Source: Paragordius varius | Lineage: Eukaryota; Nematomorpha | Length of the DNA stretch: 64,000 nt | Assembly: GCA_964247055.1 (NCBI GenBank) | Contig: OZ176060.1 | Span: forward strand, 1,178,001-1,242,000 | Direction: 5' to 3' | Shown: in pieces, positions 36,307 through 49,300 of the stretch | How the letters are laid out: every line of letters begins with the position of its first letter | Numbering within the stretch: the stretch's first letter is position 1 | Notes under the pieces: model-generated | What the model saw: only the letters and a program-made list of their open reading frames with translations | The model's database searches: none | What the model was told of the DNA's origin: nothing | Program-made: the position numbers and the translations under genes

Positions 36307-36767
36307 TATATTTCGGCCTAGTTATATAATATCTATTGGGATAAAGCATAAATTTAAACTGAAACCGTTTGATACAGTAGTTTTTTAAGAGCTTTTTAGA
36401 TAGCCCATACTCCAAAAGGTCATCATGGAGTGTTAAATATAGTTGGAATTAGAGTGTATGTTTAGAAAAATTACTTAAAAATGTTGAAGAAAAGACAAAA
36501 CTTTTTCTTTAGATTTTGTTTGCTTGTTTAAGGGTGAATTTGAACTGTAAATGGCATAACATAAAACTTGAATATAAGTAACGATGAAAAAAAGTTGCCA
36601 ATTATATCTATTTTATGAAACATCATTGACCCTTAAAAATATTTACAAATTTACAAATTTAAATAAATCAATGGATTATTGTTTCATTACTTCTATAGTT
36701 GTTCCAACATAATGCTGTAAGTTTTATTTAACGGTCATTTATTTGTTTAAACGATTATCACTTTAAC

Positions 36768-37058
36768 CAGTAGTTCTCCACAGGAAGGCGTAGAAAAATC
36801 TAAGGTTGGGGGGGGGCGAACAATTTAAAGAATTTATTGAAAAAATAAACCAAAAAACAAATTGAAAAATTTCTGGTGCAAATTATTAAGATTTATCACC
36901 GATATGAAAAAATATTTCAAGATTGTAAATACAATGATCTCATTGATTGAGAGTTTTTATTTATAATTAATTTAACATTTTTTACTTGAATTTTTTTGAG
37001 AGAGGAGTGCGCAAGAATTTGTAATTCGGGGTGTCTACAAAAAGGTTGGAAATTACTG
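36768..37058. mobile_element. hAT-like short non-autonomous element (copy 2)
   Basis: It is 291 bp with imperfect termini CAGTAGTTCTCCA and the inverse of CAGTAATTTCCA, the CAGTGGTTCTCAA style common in hAT elements. The flanking 8-mers ACTTTAAC and ATCTAAAC agree at 5 of 8 positions. It is old and has no coding capacity. Confidence 0.6.
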
Positions 37059-37145
37059 ATCTAAACAGTTTTTGTAGGAATTATGTAGATTTCTCTTTGT
37101 AGAAAACTTTTTTCATCTGTACTAATTGAAGCGGGTCTGAAAATA

Positions 37146-37418
37146 CAGTAAAAATTGAAATATACCGAAAAAAAAGTAAAAATATAAAGACAAATATTTT
37201 TTCTAAAAGGCAAGTCTATACTTTTAAATTTTAATTATTCTCATATAAATTAAATAAATACAAATTTTAAATATAAAATTGATTGTGTAACCACTTTTTA
37301 AAAATGTAATTTAAAAAAGTATGGTGGTCATTTTTGAAAAAAAAACATTTTGGTTTTTTAGAAAAAAAACATTTGTTTATATTTTTAGGTTTTGTCTGTA
37401 TAATTTCAATTTTTACTG
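37146..37418. mobile_element. MITE with long inverted termini (copy 4)
   Basis: This is the unit-B counterpart of 31940-32186. CAGTAAAAATTGAAATATAC at the left and the inverse CAATTTTTACTG at the right. An internal insertion in the right arm repeats a TTTAGAAAAAAAACATTTG segment. Confidence 0.8.
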
Positions 37419-37639
37419 TTATTCTTCGGATCAAAGAAAATAGGTCTTGATAGTAGGTAAATGTACCGATAAACTTCCAGATGTGTTCCACCTCTCCTAA
37501 TAAATATACTTTTTTTATATAAATTGTTAAACGTCTAAATTGAAAAAAAAATCAATTTTTTATCTATATTAGAGTCAGACTTAGGTCTGACCTAGTAGAT
37601 CTTTGACCTAGTCAGCACAACCCTAGTACAAAAAAAGTA

Positions 37640-37671
<32 letters not shown>

Positions 37672-39312
37672 TTTATATATATATAAAATGCAAAAGCGAG
37701 CGCCTAGTATAAGATTTTTTAATGCAATTATAACATGATTGAGAAATATTTATAAAAATAATATTCCATGTGTTTTATAGCGGCTCTAAAAGTTAGACTC
37801 TCTAAAAGCTTAAAGCCAGTAAAATAACTAAGCGTTTCGATATAATACAGGGCACAATGTTTGATAATCAAATTTTAAATACAACAGGGAAACCAGTATT
37901 TAAATACAACAGCGAAACCAGTAGTTTATTCAAAACCATACGCTTTGGGATATAATTTTACCCCTAAAAGTATTTATTAGAAAAAAGAGTAGAAACGTGA
38001 TCAAGTGTTAAATTTGATGCAATTATTACATAATTGGGAAAAATTCTGAAATATTAGTAAGATTATATCGTGTTTTGGAATCTCCTAATTTTAGATTTAG
38101 AAGTCCTAAAACTGTAAAAAATATAAACTTTTTTATCTAATTTTTACACAAGAGCAATGTTTGATAATTAAATTATAACTACAGTAAAACTGGTATTTTA
38201 ATTAAGACCATAAGCTCTCCGAAACAAATTAACCCAAAAGGTATATTACAAAAAAGATTAGAAACGTGATCAAATGTTGAGATTTTTAATGTAGCACACA
38301 TATTTGAAAAATAACTTTCTCAAATATTAGTTAGACTAAATAGTGTTGTTTGGTTTATTTCAATTTCAGCCTCTATCAAAAAGTGAAAAAAACATAAGCA
38401 TATTTCTCTAATTTTCACAATAAATTTGTTAAAATTATAAAATGCAACAGTAAAAATCTTAGTTTACGAAGTATATGCACTGGTAAAAAATAGTTAATGT
38501 CATTGTATACAAAATAAAAGAGTGTCTATACTTCATATCTTTTTATTTGAAAGATGTTCCAGATTCAATTTTGCAATAAACTAACTTTTTAAAAATTATT
38601 TTAGATAAAATTTTATCATTACCTTCTAATACTTTAAGAAATAATTTAAAATCATTCCGGTACCACCACAAAAGTTAAATTTGGGCATAAAAGGTGATAA
38701 GTGTTAACTAAAATGATTTAAGCAGTAGTATGATTCAACTCTGGAAAATAAAAACTACCCCAATATGTAACTAGGATAATAAAATTGTTTTAAGTTTTTG
38801 GAGTGTTATTCAGTAGTTTATTTACATATGCATAAGCTCCGGGGAATTAAAAATAGTCATCGTGAACAAAATAAAATGGAATAAGATTTTTAATAAAACA
38901 ACAATTTTATAATTAGACAAGCATAAGCTCAGGATATAGGTACCCCAATTAACTTAAAAAGTGAATAGGTAATAAAGTGTTAATTAAAACAGTTATAAAA
39001 CTACTAATTATCTATAAGCATTAAAACACATAGAAAAAGTCATTGTAGTAAGAAAAGTGTAATGAGTTTCAATATTATATTACCTTTTTACTCGTTTTCC
39101 CTCCTTTGACGTAACCTTATATCTCATAGTTCAATTTTGTAATTAAACTAACTTTTTAAAAGGTATTTTAATTAAAATATAATTATTACCTTAAATTCGT
39201 TTTTAGATATTAAAATTTTAAATCGCTTTGGGATCTAAAACTACCCTAAAAAGTAGAAAGTTTAAGAACTGCTATTAAATAAATTTCTAAATAAAATTAA
39301 TTTATATATCAT

Positions 39313-39374
39313 ACCTCACTCTTTAGTGTTTGTAGTCGATAACTTCCTTGAGTTGTACCTATTATATTCAAATG
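39313..39374 (+). promoter_or_regulatory. RpL5: RpL5 exon 1, downstream copy (5'UTR and ATG)
   Basis: Nearly identical to 34032-34090 (ACCTCACTCTTTAGTGTTTG to TTCAAATG|gtaatt). The next AG before GFVKV is at 39399-39400, so its own intron would be only 26 nt. Read through without splicing, the ATG meets TAA after six codons. It is therefore either a non-functional proximal copy, a promoter for an unusually short intron, or part of a longer 5'UTR. Confidence 0.6.
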
Positions 39375-42300
39375 GTAATTTTTTACTTTTAATGATTTAG
39401 GGTTTCGTCAAAGTTTTAAAGAATAAGGCTTATTTTAAACGTTACCAAGTCAAATTTAAGAGAAGACGTGAAGGCAAAACTGATTATGCGGCCAGGAAAC
39501 AATTGGTAGTTCAAGCTAAAAATAAATACAATACCCCCAAGTATCGTATGATTACCCGTTTCACGAATCGTGATATAATATGCCAGGTTTGATTTTGATT
39601 TATGTAGAAAATTTGTTTGATTTAATTGTTTTGTTTTGATTTTTTATTAAAATATCTATTTTTTATTGTAACTTTTTATTTTTAACTAAAACTATATAAA
39701 ATTATGTAAACTTAAAACCACGATATAATATTTGATTTCAAATTAAGTTTTATTTAATATAATCCAATTTTATTTTTAACTAACTAACTATATTATATAA
39801 AATAATCCGTTCTTTGCGTTTATTGAACCGCCATATAATCTGCCAGATTTTTGATTTTAATTACCATTGATATCTTTAAAAATTTAAAATAATTAATTTT
39901 ATTTAAAATATTTAATTTTTTATGAAACCCTTTTATTTTTTAACTCTATAATATAAAATTATCCACGCTTTTTACTAAACCTCGATAATATGTCAGGTTT
40001 GATTTTATAATTTATATTGATTTTTTAAAATTTAATTTTTATATTAAAATATTCATTTTTTATTGGAAAATTTAAAATTGTTCCATAATTTTTAAGGATA
40101 TAATTATTATATATATTCAATTTAATAAAAAATAAATAAATTTTAAAAAAATTTCTAAATATATAAATAACTTTTATATGATTTTTAATAAATCTTAAAT
40201 AATTTAATTTTTAAAAACTATTTTTTTCTTATAAAATTGAAAAATTATTAAATATTTTAAAAATATTTCTTAATTTTAAATTTTTGTATTTGCAAGTTTT
40301 AAATTTTTAATATTTTATTATTATTAAAAAATTTTTAATAATATTCCAAAAAACCTGATAAATTATTGAATAGTTTTATTAATTTAATATTTAATAGCTT
40401 AAAAAAATTTTTTTATAATTATAATCTTGTTTTTAACAATACTTTTTATTTTTTTATTAATTTATGAATTTAACAAATTTTTAAAATAATTTAATTCATA
40501 AAATAAATTTAATTTTATCTTAATTCATTAATTTATAAATTTAATAATTTTTTTAAAAAAATAATTTATTAAAATTTAAAATTATTTTTTCATAATTTTA
40601 AAGCAAATTATTAAGTTTTTAAAATAATTTAATTCATAAAATAAATTTAATGTATCTTAATTTTATTATTTTATATAAATTTTAATAACTTTTAAAATAT
40701 ATTTTAAAAAATAATTTTTATTTTAAAAATATTAATTTTAATTTTAAAAAACTTATTTTTTTATCTTTATAATTCATTTTTAATAAATATATTTTAATTT
40801 TTAAATATATTAAATTTTTTAAAATTATTTAATTTTTCATCTCTAAACTTATTTGACAATTTACATATAAATTTTTATATTTATTCCTTTTTTATTCTTT
40901 GAAAAACTATTTTATTAAAAATTAATAAATTTTTAATTTTATTTTTAAAAATTAATAAATTTCAAAATACTTTGTTATTTTTATTAATTATATAATAAAA
41001 AAATATTAAATAACTAAAAAATATTAAATTATTATTAATTTTAAAACTTTTTAATAACTTTTAAAATATATTATTTTGAAAAATAATTTTTATTTTAAAA
41101 ATTTTAAAGCAAATATTAAGTTTTTAAAATAATTTAGTTTATAAAATAAATTTAATGTTATCTTAATTTTATTAATTAATATAAATTTTAATAACTTTTT
41201 AAATATATTATTTTAAAAAATAATTTTTATTTTAAAAATATATTTTAAAAAACTTTTTTTATAATTTTAAAGCAAATTATTAAGTTTTTAAAATAATTTT
41301 AATAACTATTAAAATATATTATTTTAAAAATATTAAATTATTATTAATTTTTATTTTAAAAATTTTATTTTAAAAACTTATTTTTTTAGATTGCTTATGC
41401 CAAGCTCGAAGGGGATGTAGTAATTGCTTCAGCTTATTCTCACGAACTCGCTGACGACAAGTACGGACTCAAGGTCGGACTTACGAATTATGCCGCGGCT
41501 TATTGTACAGGCCTGCTGTTGGCTCGAAGGGTTAGTTTTTTTGAAAAAGTTTTAAGAACTTTTTAAAAGGTTTTGAAAAGTTCTGCAAGAAAAAACAGCT
41601 GATTTTAGAATATTTTATATAATTTTAAGAAATTTCTGAAGAAAACAGTTGATTTTGAAAATTTTATTGCTAAAACAGCTGAAACTTTCTTTCTAGAAAG
41701 TTCTGATAAGTTTTTAAGTTCAGAATAGAAGGGTTAGTTAGATTTTTAAAAGTTTTTAAAACTTTCTAAAAAACACATGATTTAAGCAGCTGATTTGTTA
41801 ATCAAGTTATTTTTTAAAAACAGCTGCTTTTTAAAAGTTTCAAGAATTTGCTAGAAAACAGTAACTCAAAATTTTTTTTTAGAGTTTTAAAATTTGTCGT
41901 AAAAAGAAACATTTTTTAATTTTGATGACAAGTACGGACTCAAGGTCGGACCTACGAATTATGCCGCCGCTTATTGTACGGGCCTGCTGCTGGCTCCAAG
42001 GGTTAGTTTTTTTTTGAATAAGTTCTAAGAATTTTTTTAAGTTCTTTAAGGATTTGCTAAAAAGTTCTGCAAGAAAAAACAGCTGATTTTGAAAGATTTT
42101 TGGATATTTTATAAAAAATTTCTGAAGAATGGTTTAAAAGACTACCTTTTAAAAAGTTTTTTAAAAGTTTCAAGAAAGTTCTCAAGTAAAACAGCTGATT
42201 TTGAAAATATTTTAGGAGGTTTAATAAAAAATTTCTGAAGAAAAACAGCTGATTCGTGAATTTTTTAACAATTTTTTCAGAGTTTTAAAAGAGTTGTCTT

Positions 42301-45300
42301 AGAAAGAAACATTTTTTAATTTTCTCATGACAAGTACGGACTCAAGGTCGGACTTACGAATTATGCCGCCGCTTATTGTACAGGACTTCTGCTGGCTCGA
42401 AGGGTTAGTTTTTTTACCAAAAGTTCTAAGAATTTTTTAAGTTCTTTAAGGATTTGCTAAAAAGTTCTGCAAGAAAAAACAGCTGATTTTGAAAAATTTA
42501 TTTCGAAAAACAGCTGATTTTTATATTCTAGAAGTTTCGAAAAGTTCTGAATCAAAAAAAGCTGATTTGAAAGGATCTTTCGGGGAGGTTTTTTTTGGAT
42601 TTTAAAAATTGTCTTAAAGAGAAAATATTTTTTAATTATGAATACAATTTTGAGAACTTTTTGCAGAAATTTTCTAGAAAACAGCTGATTTGTTTATTTT
42701 CAAAAATTTTCAGAGTTATAAAAGTTGACTCAAGGTCGGACTTACGAATTATGCCGCCGCTTATTGTACAGGCCTGCTGTTGGCTAGAAGGGTTAGTTTT
42801 TTAAAAGTTTCAATAATTTGCTAGAAAGTTTTGAAAGGGTTAAAAACAGCTGATTTTTAAAAGTTTTTCTGCGAAAAAACAGCTGTTTTTTAACAAAGTT
42901 CAGATGAATTATATAAGTTCAGGCTAGAAGGGTTAGTTAGACGACTTACTTTTTAAAAATTTTAAGAACTTTCTAGAAAGTTTTAAAAAGTTTTGAATGA
43001 AAACAGCTGCATAAGTTGCAAGGGCTTTCTAGAAAATAGCTGATTTTGATATTCTAGGAGGTTTAGCGGAAAAGTTCTGTAAAGGAAAAACAGCTGATTT
43101 GTGAATTTTTTTAACAATTTTTTTAGAGTATTTAAAATTTGTCTTAGAAAGAAACATTTTTTAATTTTCTCATGACAAGTACGGACTCAAGGTCGGACTT
43201 ACGAATTATGCCGCCGCTTATTGTACAGGCCTGCTGCTGGCTCGAAGGGTTAGTTTTTTTACTAAAAGTTCTAAGAACTTTTTAAGTTCTTTAAGGATTT
43301 GCTAAAAAGTTCTGCAAGAAAAAACAGCTTATTTTAGAAAAATTTTTGGAGATTTAATAAAAAATTTCTGAAGAATGGTTTAAAAGACTACCTTTTAAAA
43401 AGTTTTTTAAAAGTTTCAAGAAAGTTCTCAAGTAAAACAGCTGATTTTGAAAATATTTTAGGAGGTTTAGCGGAAAAGTTCTGTGAAGGAAAAACAGCTG
43501 ATTCGTGAATTTTTTAACAATTTTTTCAGAGTTTCAAAATTTGTCTTAGAAAGAAACATTTTTTAATTTTCTCATGACAAGTACGGACTCAAGGTCGGAC
43601 TTACGAATTATGCCGCGGCTTATTGTACAGGCCTGCTGCTGGCTCGAAGGGTTAGTTTTTTTAAAAAAAAGTTTTAAGAACTTTTTAAAAGTTCTGAAGT
43701 AAAACAGCTGATTTTGAAAAGTTATTTTGAAAAACCGCTGATTTTTATATTCTAGAAGTTTTGAAAAGTTCTGAATCAAAAAAACTGATTTGAAAGGATC
43801 TTTCGGGGAGGTTTTTTGAATTTTAAAAGTTGTCTAAAGAGAAAATATTTTTTAATTATGAATACAATTTTGAGAACTTTTTGCAGAAATTTTCTAGAAA
43901 ACAGCTGATTTGTTTATTTTCAAAAATTTTCAGAGATATAAAAGTTGTCTTAAGAAGAATTACCAATTATGCCGCCGCTTATTGTACAGGCTTGCTGTTG
44001 GCTCGAAGGGTTAGTTTTTTTTAAAAGTTTTAAAAACTTTTTAAAAGGTTTTGAAAAGTTCTGAAGAAAAACAGCTGATTTTGAAAAGTTTTTTTAATAA
44101 ACTGAAGAGGATGAATATTTTAAGAGGTTTCGAAAAGTTCTGAAGAAAAACAGCTGATTTTGAAAAGTTTTTTCAAGAATGTTCTAGAAACATCTAATTA
44201 GTTATATAAGTTCAGGCTAGAATGGTTGTTGTTTTTAAAAGTTTTAAAATTTGCTGAAAAGTTTTCTATTAAAAAACAGCTGATTTTGAAAAGTTTTTTT
44301 CAAGAAAGTTTTGATGAAAAGTTTCTTTCTAGAAAGTTTTGATGAGTTGTGAATATTTTAAGAGTTTCGAAAAGTTTTCCATTAAAAACAGCTGATTTTG
44401 AAAAGTTTTTTTCAAGAAAGTTCTGATGAGTTATATAAGTTCAGGCTAGAGAAGGGTTAGTTAGTTTTTAAAAGTTGTCTTAAAGAGAAAATATTTTTTT
44501 AAGAACTTTTTGTAGAAATTTTCTAGAAAACAGCTGATTTTCGGAACATTCTAGGAAGTTTAACTGAAAAGTTCTGAAGGAAAAACAGCTGATTCTTGAA
44601 TTTTTAAAATTATTTGCTTAATTTTGAATTGTCTTAAAAAGAAAAAAAAATTTTTAATTATGACTACATTTTGAGAACTTTTTGAATAAAAAAAATTCTA
44701 GAAAAAAAGCTGATTTTAATCTAGGGGGTTAAACTGATATGAAAAGTTTTGAATGGAAAACAGCTGATTCGTTAATTTTCGACAATTTTTTCAGAGTTTT
44801 AAAAGAGTTGTTGTTTTAAAAAGAAAATATTTTATGAAACATTACAATTTTGAAAACATTAGCAGAAATTTTGTTAAAAACACCTGATTTTGAAATTATA
44901 TTAGGTAGTTTAATTGGAAATTTCTGAATGAAAACAGCTGATTTTAAAGGGTTTTAGAGATTTTGAATTGGTAAAAAGTTAAACTTTGAGTTGTAGTAGT
45001 AACATTGAAGTTTCTAAAACAAATGTTTTTAACAAAAAAAATTTAAAACTTTCTAAGTTTTACCAAAAAAGTTCTGGAGGAAAACAGCTGACCTCGAGAT
45101 TATTAATGAATTTGAATGTCTTATAGTAATAGTAGAATAGTTTTTGAAAATATCCACAAAAAAAATAAAACAGCTGATTTGGAAAAGATTTATTTTTTCA
45201 AGAAAATATGTGTTTTTTAAGTTCTGCCTTGAATGGTTCGATTGGTAATAAAAGATCTGAGGGAAAACAGTTGAAAAGTTTTTAGAGAGTTCTAAACAGG

Positions 45301-46264
45301 TGATTTTTACAACCTTTAAAAAAATTTGTTTTTCAAAATTTTTTAGAAAAATTTTCTCGAAAATTCTTTAAATAGAGGTAGGTGTATTACTGTAAGAGAA
45401 ATATTTAATAATATAGGACAATTTGGAGAACTTTTAAAAAACAGCTGAAAAGTTTCGAAAAACAGCTGATTTTGAATGAAAATAATTAATTTTCAAAATA
45501 TTATGGATATATTTTCAAGAGATTAAAGTAGTTTGAGAACTTTTTAGATTGTTTAAAAAACAGCTGAAAAGTTTCGAAAAACAGCTGATTTTGAATTAAA
45601 ATAATTAATTTTCATAATATTATGGATATATTTTCAAGTTGTTTAAGAACTTGTTAGTTCTCAAAAAACAGCTGAAAAGTTTCGAAAAACAGCTGATTTT
45701 GAAGGAAAATAATTAATTTTCAAATTATTATGGATATATTTTCAAGAGATTAAAGTAATTTGAGAATACTTGTTAGTTCTCAAAAAACAGCTGAAAAGTT
45801 TCGAAAAACAGCTGATTTAAATGAAAATAATTAATTTTCAAAATATTATGGATATATTTTCAAGAGGTTAAAGTAGTTTGAGAACTTTTAAAAACAGCTG
45901 AAAAGTTTCGAAAAACAGCTGATTCTGAATGAAAATAATTAATTTTAATTTACTTTGATATGATATATGATTAAAACTATATATTGTGACGAGTGTTTTA
46001 AAACAACACTCATATGATTTTGATAGGAAGAGTATGAATTAATTTTTTTTTTATAAAAAATTTATTTTAATTTTTATAATAGTTTATTATTTTTATTTAA
46101 ATTTTTAGTCAATATATAAATATTAGTTTTTATTATTTTCATTTATTACATTTATTTAAATTATTATTCTCTATATTTTTTCATATATATTATTATTAAT
46201 ATTTGAAAATATAATTATTTCAAATATATAATTATTATTTTTCAATATTATTTTAAATTTTTTT

Positions 46265-46300
<36 letters not shown>

Positions 46301-49300
46301 GATAATTGGTTAATTTTTTTTCGATTTTGTACACTTTTTTTCGTCTAACAACGCTTGTTTAAAAAAGTATTTTATACAAAAAAAATTATTAAAATTTCTC
46401 TTAAATTTTTACTTTTTATTAAATGATTTTTAATGATTAATTTATTTTTTATTAAATGATTTTTTATCCTACCTATTTTCAATTTTTAAATCTTTATGTG
46501 ATAATAAAATTTTGTTTTTTTAATTCTAAACATTCTTAACTATTTTTTTCGTTTTTATAGTTTATTGAAAAACTTATTACTTTTTTTACAATTTTATTTG
46601 AAAATTATTATCAAAATTCTCTAAAAACCGCAAAATTTAAGCTCTTTTTACAAATTTTCAATTTTTTTTTCCTCATATTTTAAAAGATTTTTAATGATTT
46701 TTATAAAAAAATTTAAATTCTTGAATTATATATATATATATTCATTTTTATGAAATTTTTTTTATATATATGATAATTGATAATTTTTTTTGAGTTTATT
46801 AATATTTAAAAACTGTTTCTGTACTTCGAAGAAAACTCAAAAAAAATTTAATCATTTTTCAGAATTTTAACTTTTTAAGCATTTTTTAGGCAATTTTTTT
46901 CATTTTTTTGCAAATAACTCATATTTTTCCCTCAATTATAGATTTTTTCTAAATTTTTAATTATTTTTAAAAATTTTATTCAAAATTCTTCAAATTTTTT
47001 AAAATTTTATTCAAAATTCTTTAAATTTTTTAAAATTTTATTTAAAATTCTTCAAATTTTTAAAAATTTTATTTAATTATCTTTAAACTCTTTATAATCA
47101 TTAGGTCCTTCATAAATTCGGCCTTGATAAGCATTACGCTGGTGCCGTTGTTATAGATGGCACGGATTATTTAATATGAAAAGATTTTAAATTGAAAATA
47201 AATTTTTTTGCAAATTTAAACATAAAATTGATGGTTTTATTAAAAAACTTTTTTTGTGGAAAAAACTCCAAAATTTTTTTTATTTTTTATGATTTAAGCA
47301 GTTTTTAAGCAATTTTCTTCATTTTTAAAGATTTTTAATCAATTTTGATGATTTTCAATGATTTTTATAAAAAAAATTTAATTTTTTTTCGCTTTTTTAA
47401 TCATTTTTTTACTTTTTTTTCTTTCTTAGGTCCTCCATAAATTCGGCCTGGATAAGCATTACGCTGGTGCCGTTGTTATAGATGGCACGGATTATTGTGT
47501 TGAAAAGATTTTAAATTGAAAATAATTTTTTTTTGCAAATTTCATGAATATTTTTATTTTTAATGATTTTTTTTAACTTTTAATAGTTTTTTTTCAATCT
47601 TTCTTAAATTTTCATTAATTTATATAAATTTTATTATAGATTTTTGAAGATTTTTTACTTTTTTTTCTCAAAAATTCTTAGGTCCTCCATAAATTCGGCC
47701 TAGATAAGCATTACGCTGGTGCCGTTGTTATAGATGGCACTGATTATTTAATATGAAAAGATTTTAAATTAAAAATAATTTTTTTTGCAAATTTCATGAA
47801 TATTTTTATTTTTAACTTTTTATAGTTTTTTTTCAATTTTTCTTAAATTTTCATTAATTTTTATAAATTTTATTATAGATTTTTGAAGATTTTTTTTACT
47901 TTTTTTTCTCAAAAATTCTTTAGGTCCTCCATAAATTTGGTCTGGATAAGCATTACGCTGGTGCCGTTGTTATAGATGGCACAGATTATTTAATATAAAA
48001 AGATTTTAAATTGAAAATAAATTTTTTTTGCAAATTTCATGAATATTTTTATTTTTAATGATTTTTTTTAACTTTTTATAGTTTTTTTTTCAATTTCTAA
48101 ATTTTTCATTAATTTTTATAAATTTTGATGATTTTAAATGATTTTTATAAAAAAATTTTAATTTTTTTTTCAAAAATTCTTAGGTCCTCCATAAATTCGG
48201 CCTGGATAAGCATTACGCTGGTGCCATAGTTATAGATGGCACAGATTATTGTGTTGAATAGATATGAATTTGAAAATAAAAAAGATTGATTTTAATTGCA
48301 AATTTAAACTAAAAGTTGATGGGTTTTATTAAAAAACTTTTTTTGTGGAAAAAACTCCAAAAAATTTATTATTTTTGATGATTTAAGCAGTTTTTAAGCA
48401 AATTTCTTCATTTTTAAAGATTTTTAATCAATTTTGATGATTTTCAATGATTTTTATAAAAAAATTTTTAATTTTTTTCGCTTTTTTAATCATTTTTTTA
48501 CTTTTTGTGTTGAATAGATATGAATTTGAAAATAAAAAAGATTGATTTTAATTGCAAATTTAAACTAAAAGTTGATGGGTTTTATTTAAAAAACTTTTTT
48601 TGTGGAAAAAACTCCAAAAAATTTATTATTTTTGATGATTTAAGCAGTTTTTAAGCAATTTTCTTCATTTTTTTTAAATTTTTGTAAATTTTTAATGATT
48701 TTCAATGATTTCTATAAAAAAATTTAAATTCTTGAATTATATATATATATATATATATATTCATTTTTATGAAATTTTTTTATATATATGATAATTGATA
48801 AATTTTTTTGAGTTTATTAATATTTAAAAACTGTTCTGTTTTTCGAATAAAACTCAAAAAAAAATTAATCATTTTTCAGAATTTTAACTTTTTAAGCATT
48901 TTTTAGGCAATTTTTTTCATTTTTTTGCAAATAACTCATATTTTTCCCTCAATTTTAAGGAATTTATAGTTTTTTATAATTTTTTTTCAAATTTTGAGTA
49001 AAATTTTATTTAATTATCTTTAAACTCTTTATAATCATTAGGTCCTCCATAAATTTGGCCTAGATAAGCATTACGCTGGTGCCGTTGTTATAGATGGCAC
49101 AGATTATTGTGTTGAAGACGACGTTAACAATGAAAACGCTCCTGGGGCTTTTAAATGCCCCTTGGATGTCGGGCTGGCTCGAACTACGCGTGGCGCCAAA
49201 ATATTTGCGGCCCTCAAGGGTGCGTGTGATGGCGGGTTAGATATACCCCACAGGTATTTTGTTTTCAAAAAGTTTTTTTTAGGTTCTTGAGTGAAAAAAT

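Larger units (their letters stand above)
35505..39385 (+). repeat. Tandem duplication unit B (RpL5 upstream region plus exon 1)
   Basis: The partner of 30420-34100 directly abuts RpL5 exon 2. Length differences come from the MITEs and small indels. The homology ends about 8 bases into intron 1 (GTAATTTT), so the right junction of the duplication lies in the first bases of that intron. The minus-strand open frames at 35511-35702 and 37267-37491 fall in MITE sequence and are not genes. Confidence 0.88.

Noticed and set aside
40005-41389. Further exon-2 echoes in the A/T intron
   Set aside because: TTAATTTTATT-type repeats are present, but no stretch resembles the exon sequence.
46040-48700. 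Box C/D snoRNA in RpL5 introns (TGATGA words)
   Set aside because: TGATGA occurs inside repeated A/T spacer with no paired box D, terminal stem or conserved guide. Vertebrate RPL5 introns host snoRNAs, but none can be supported here.
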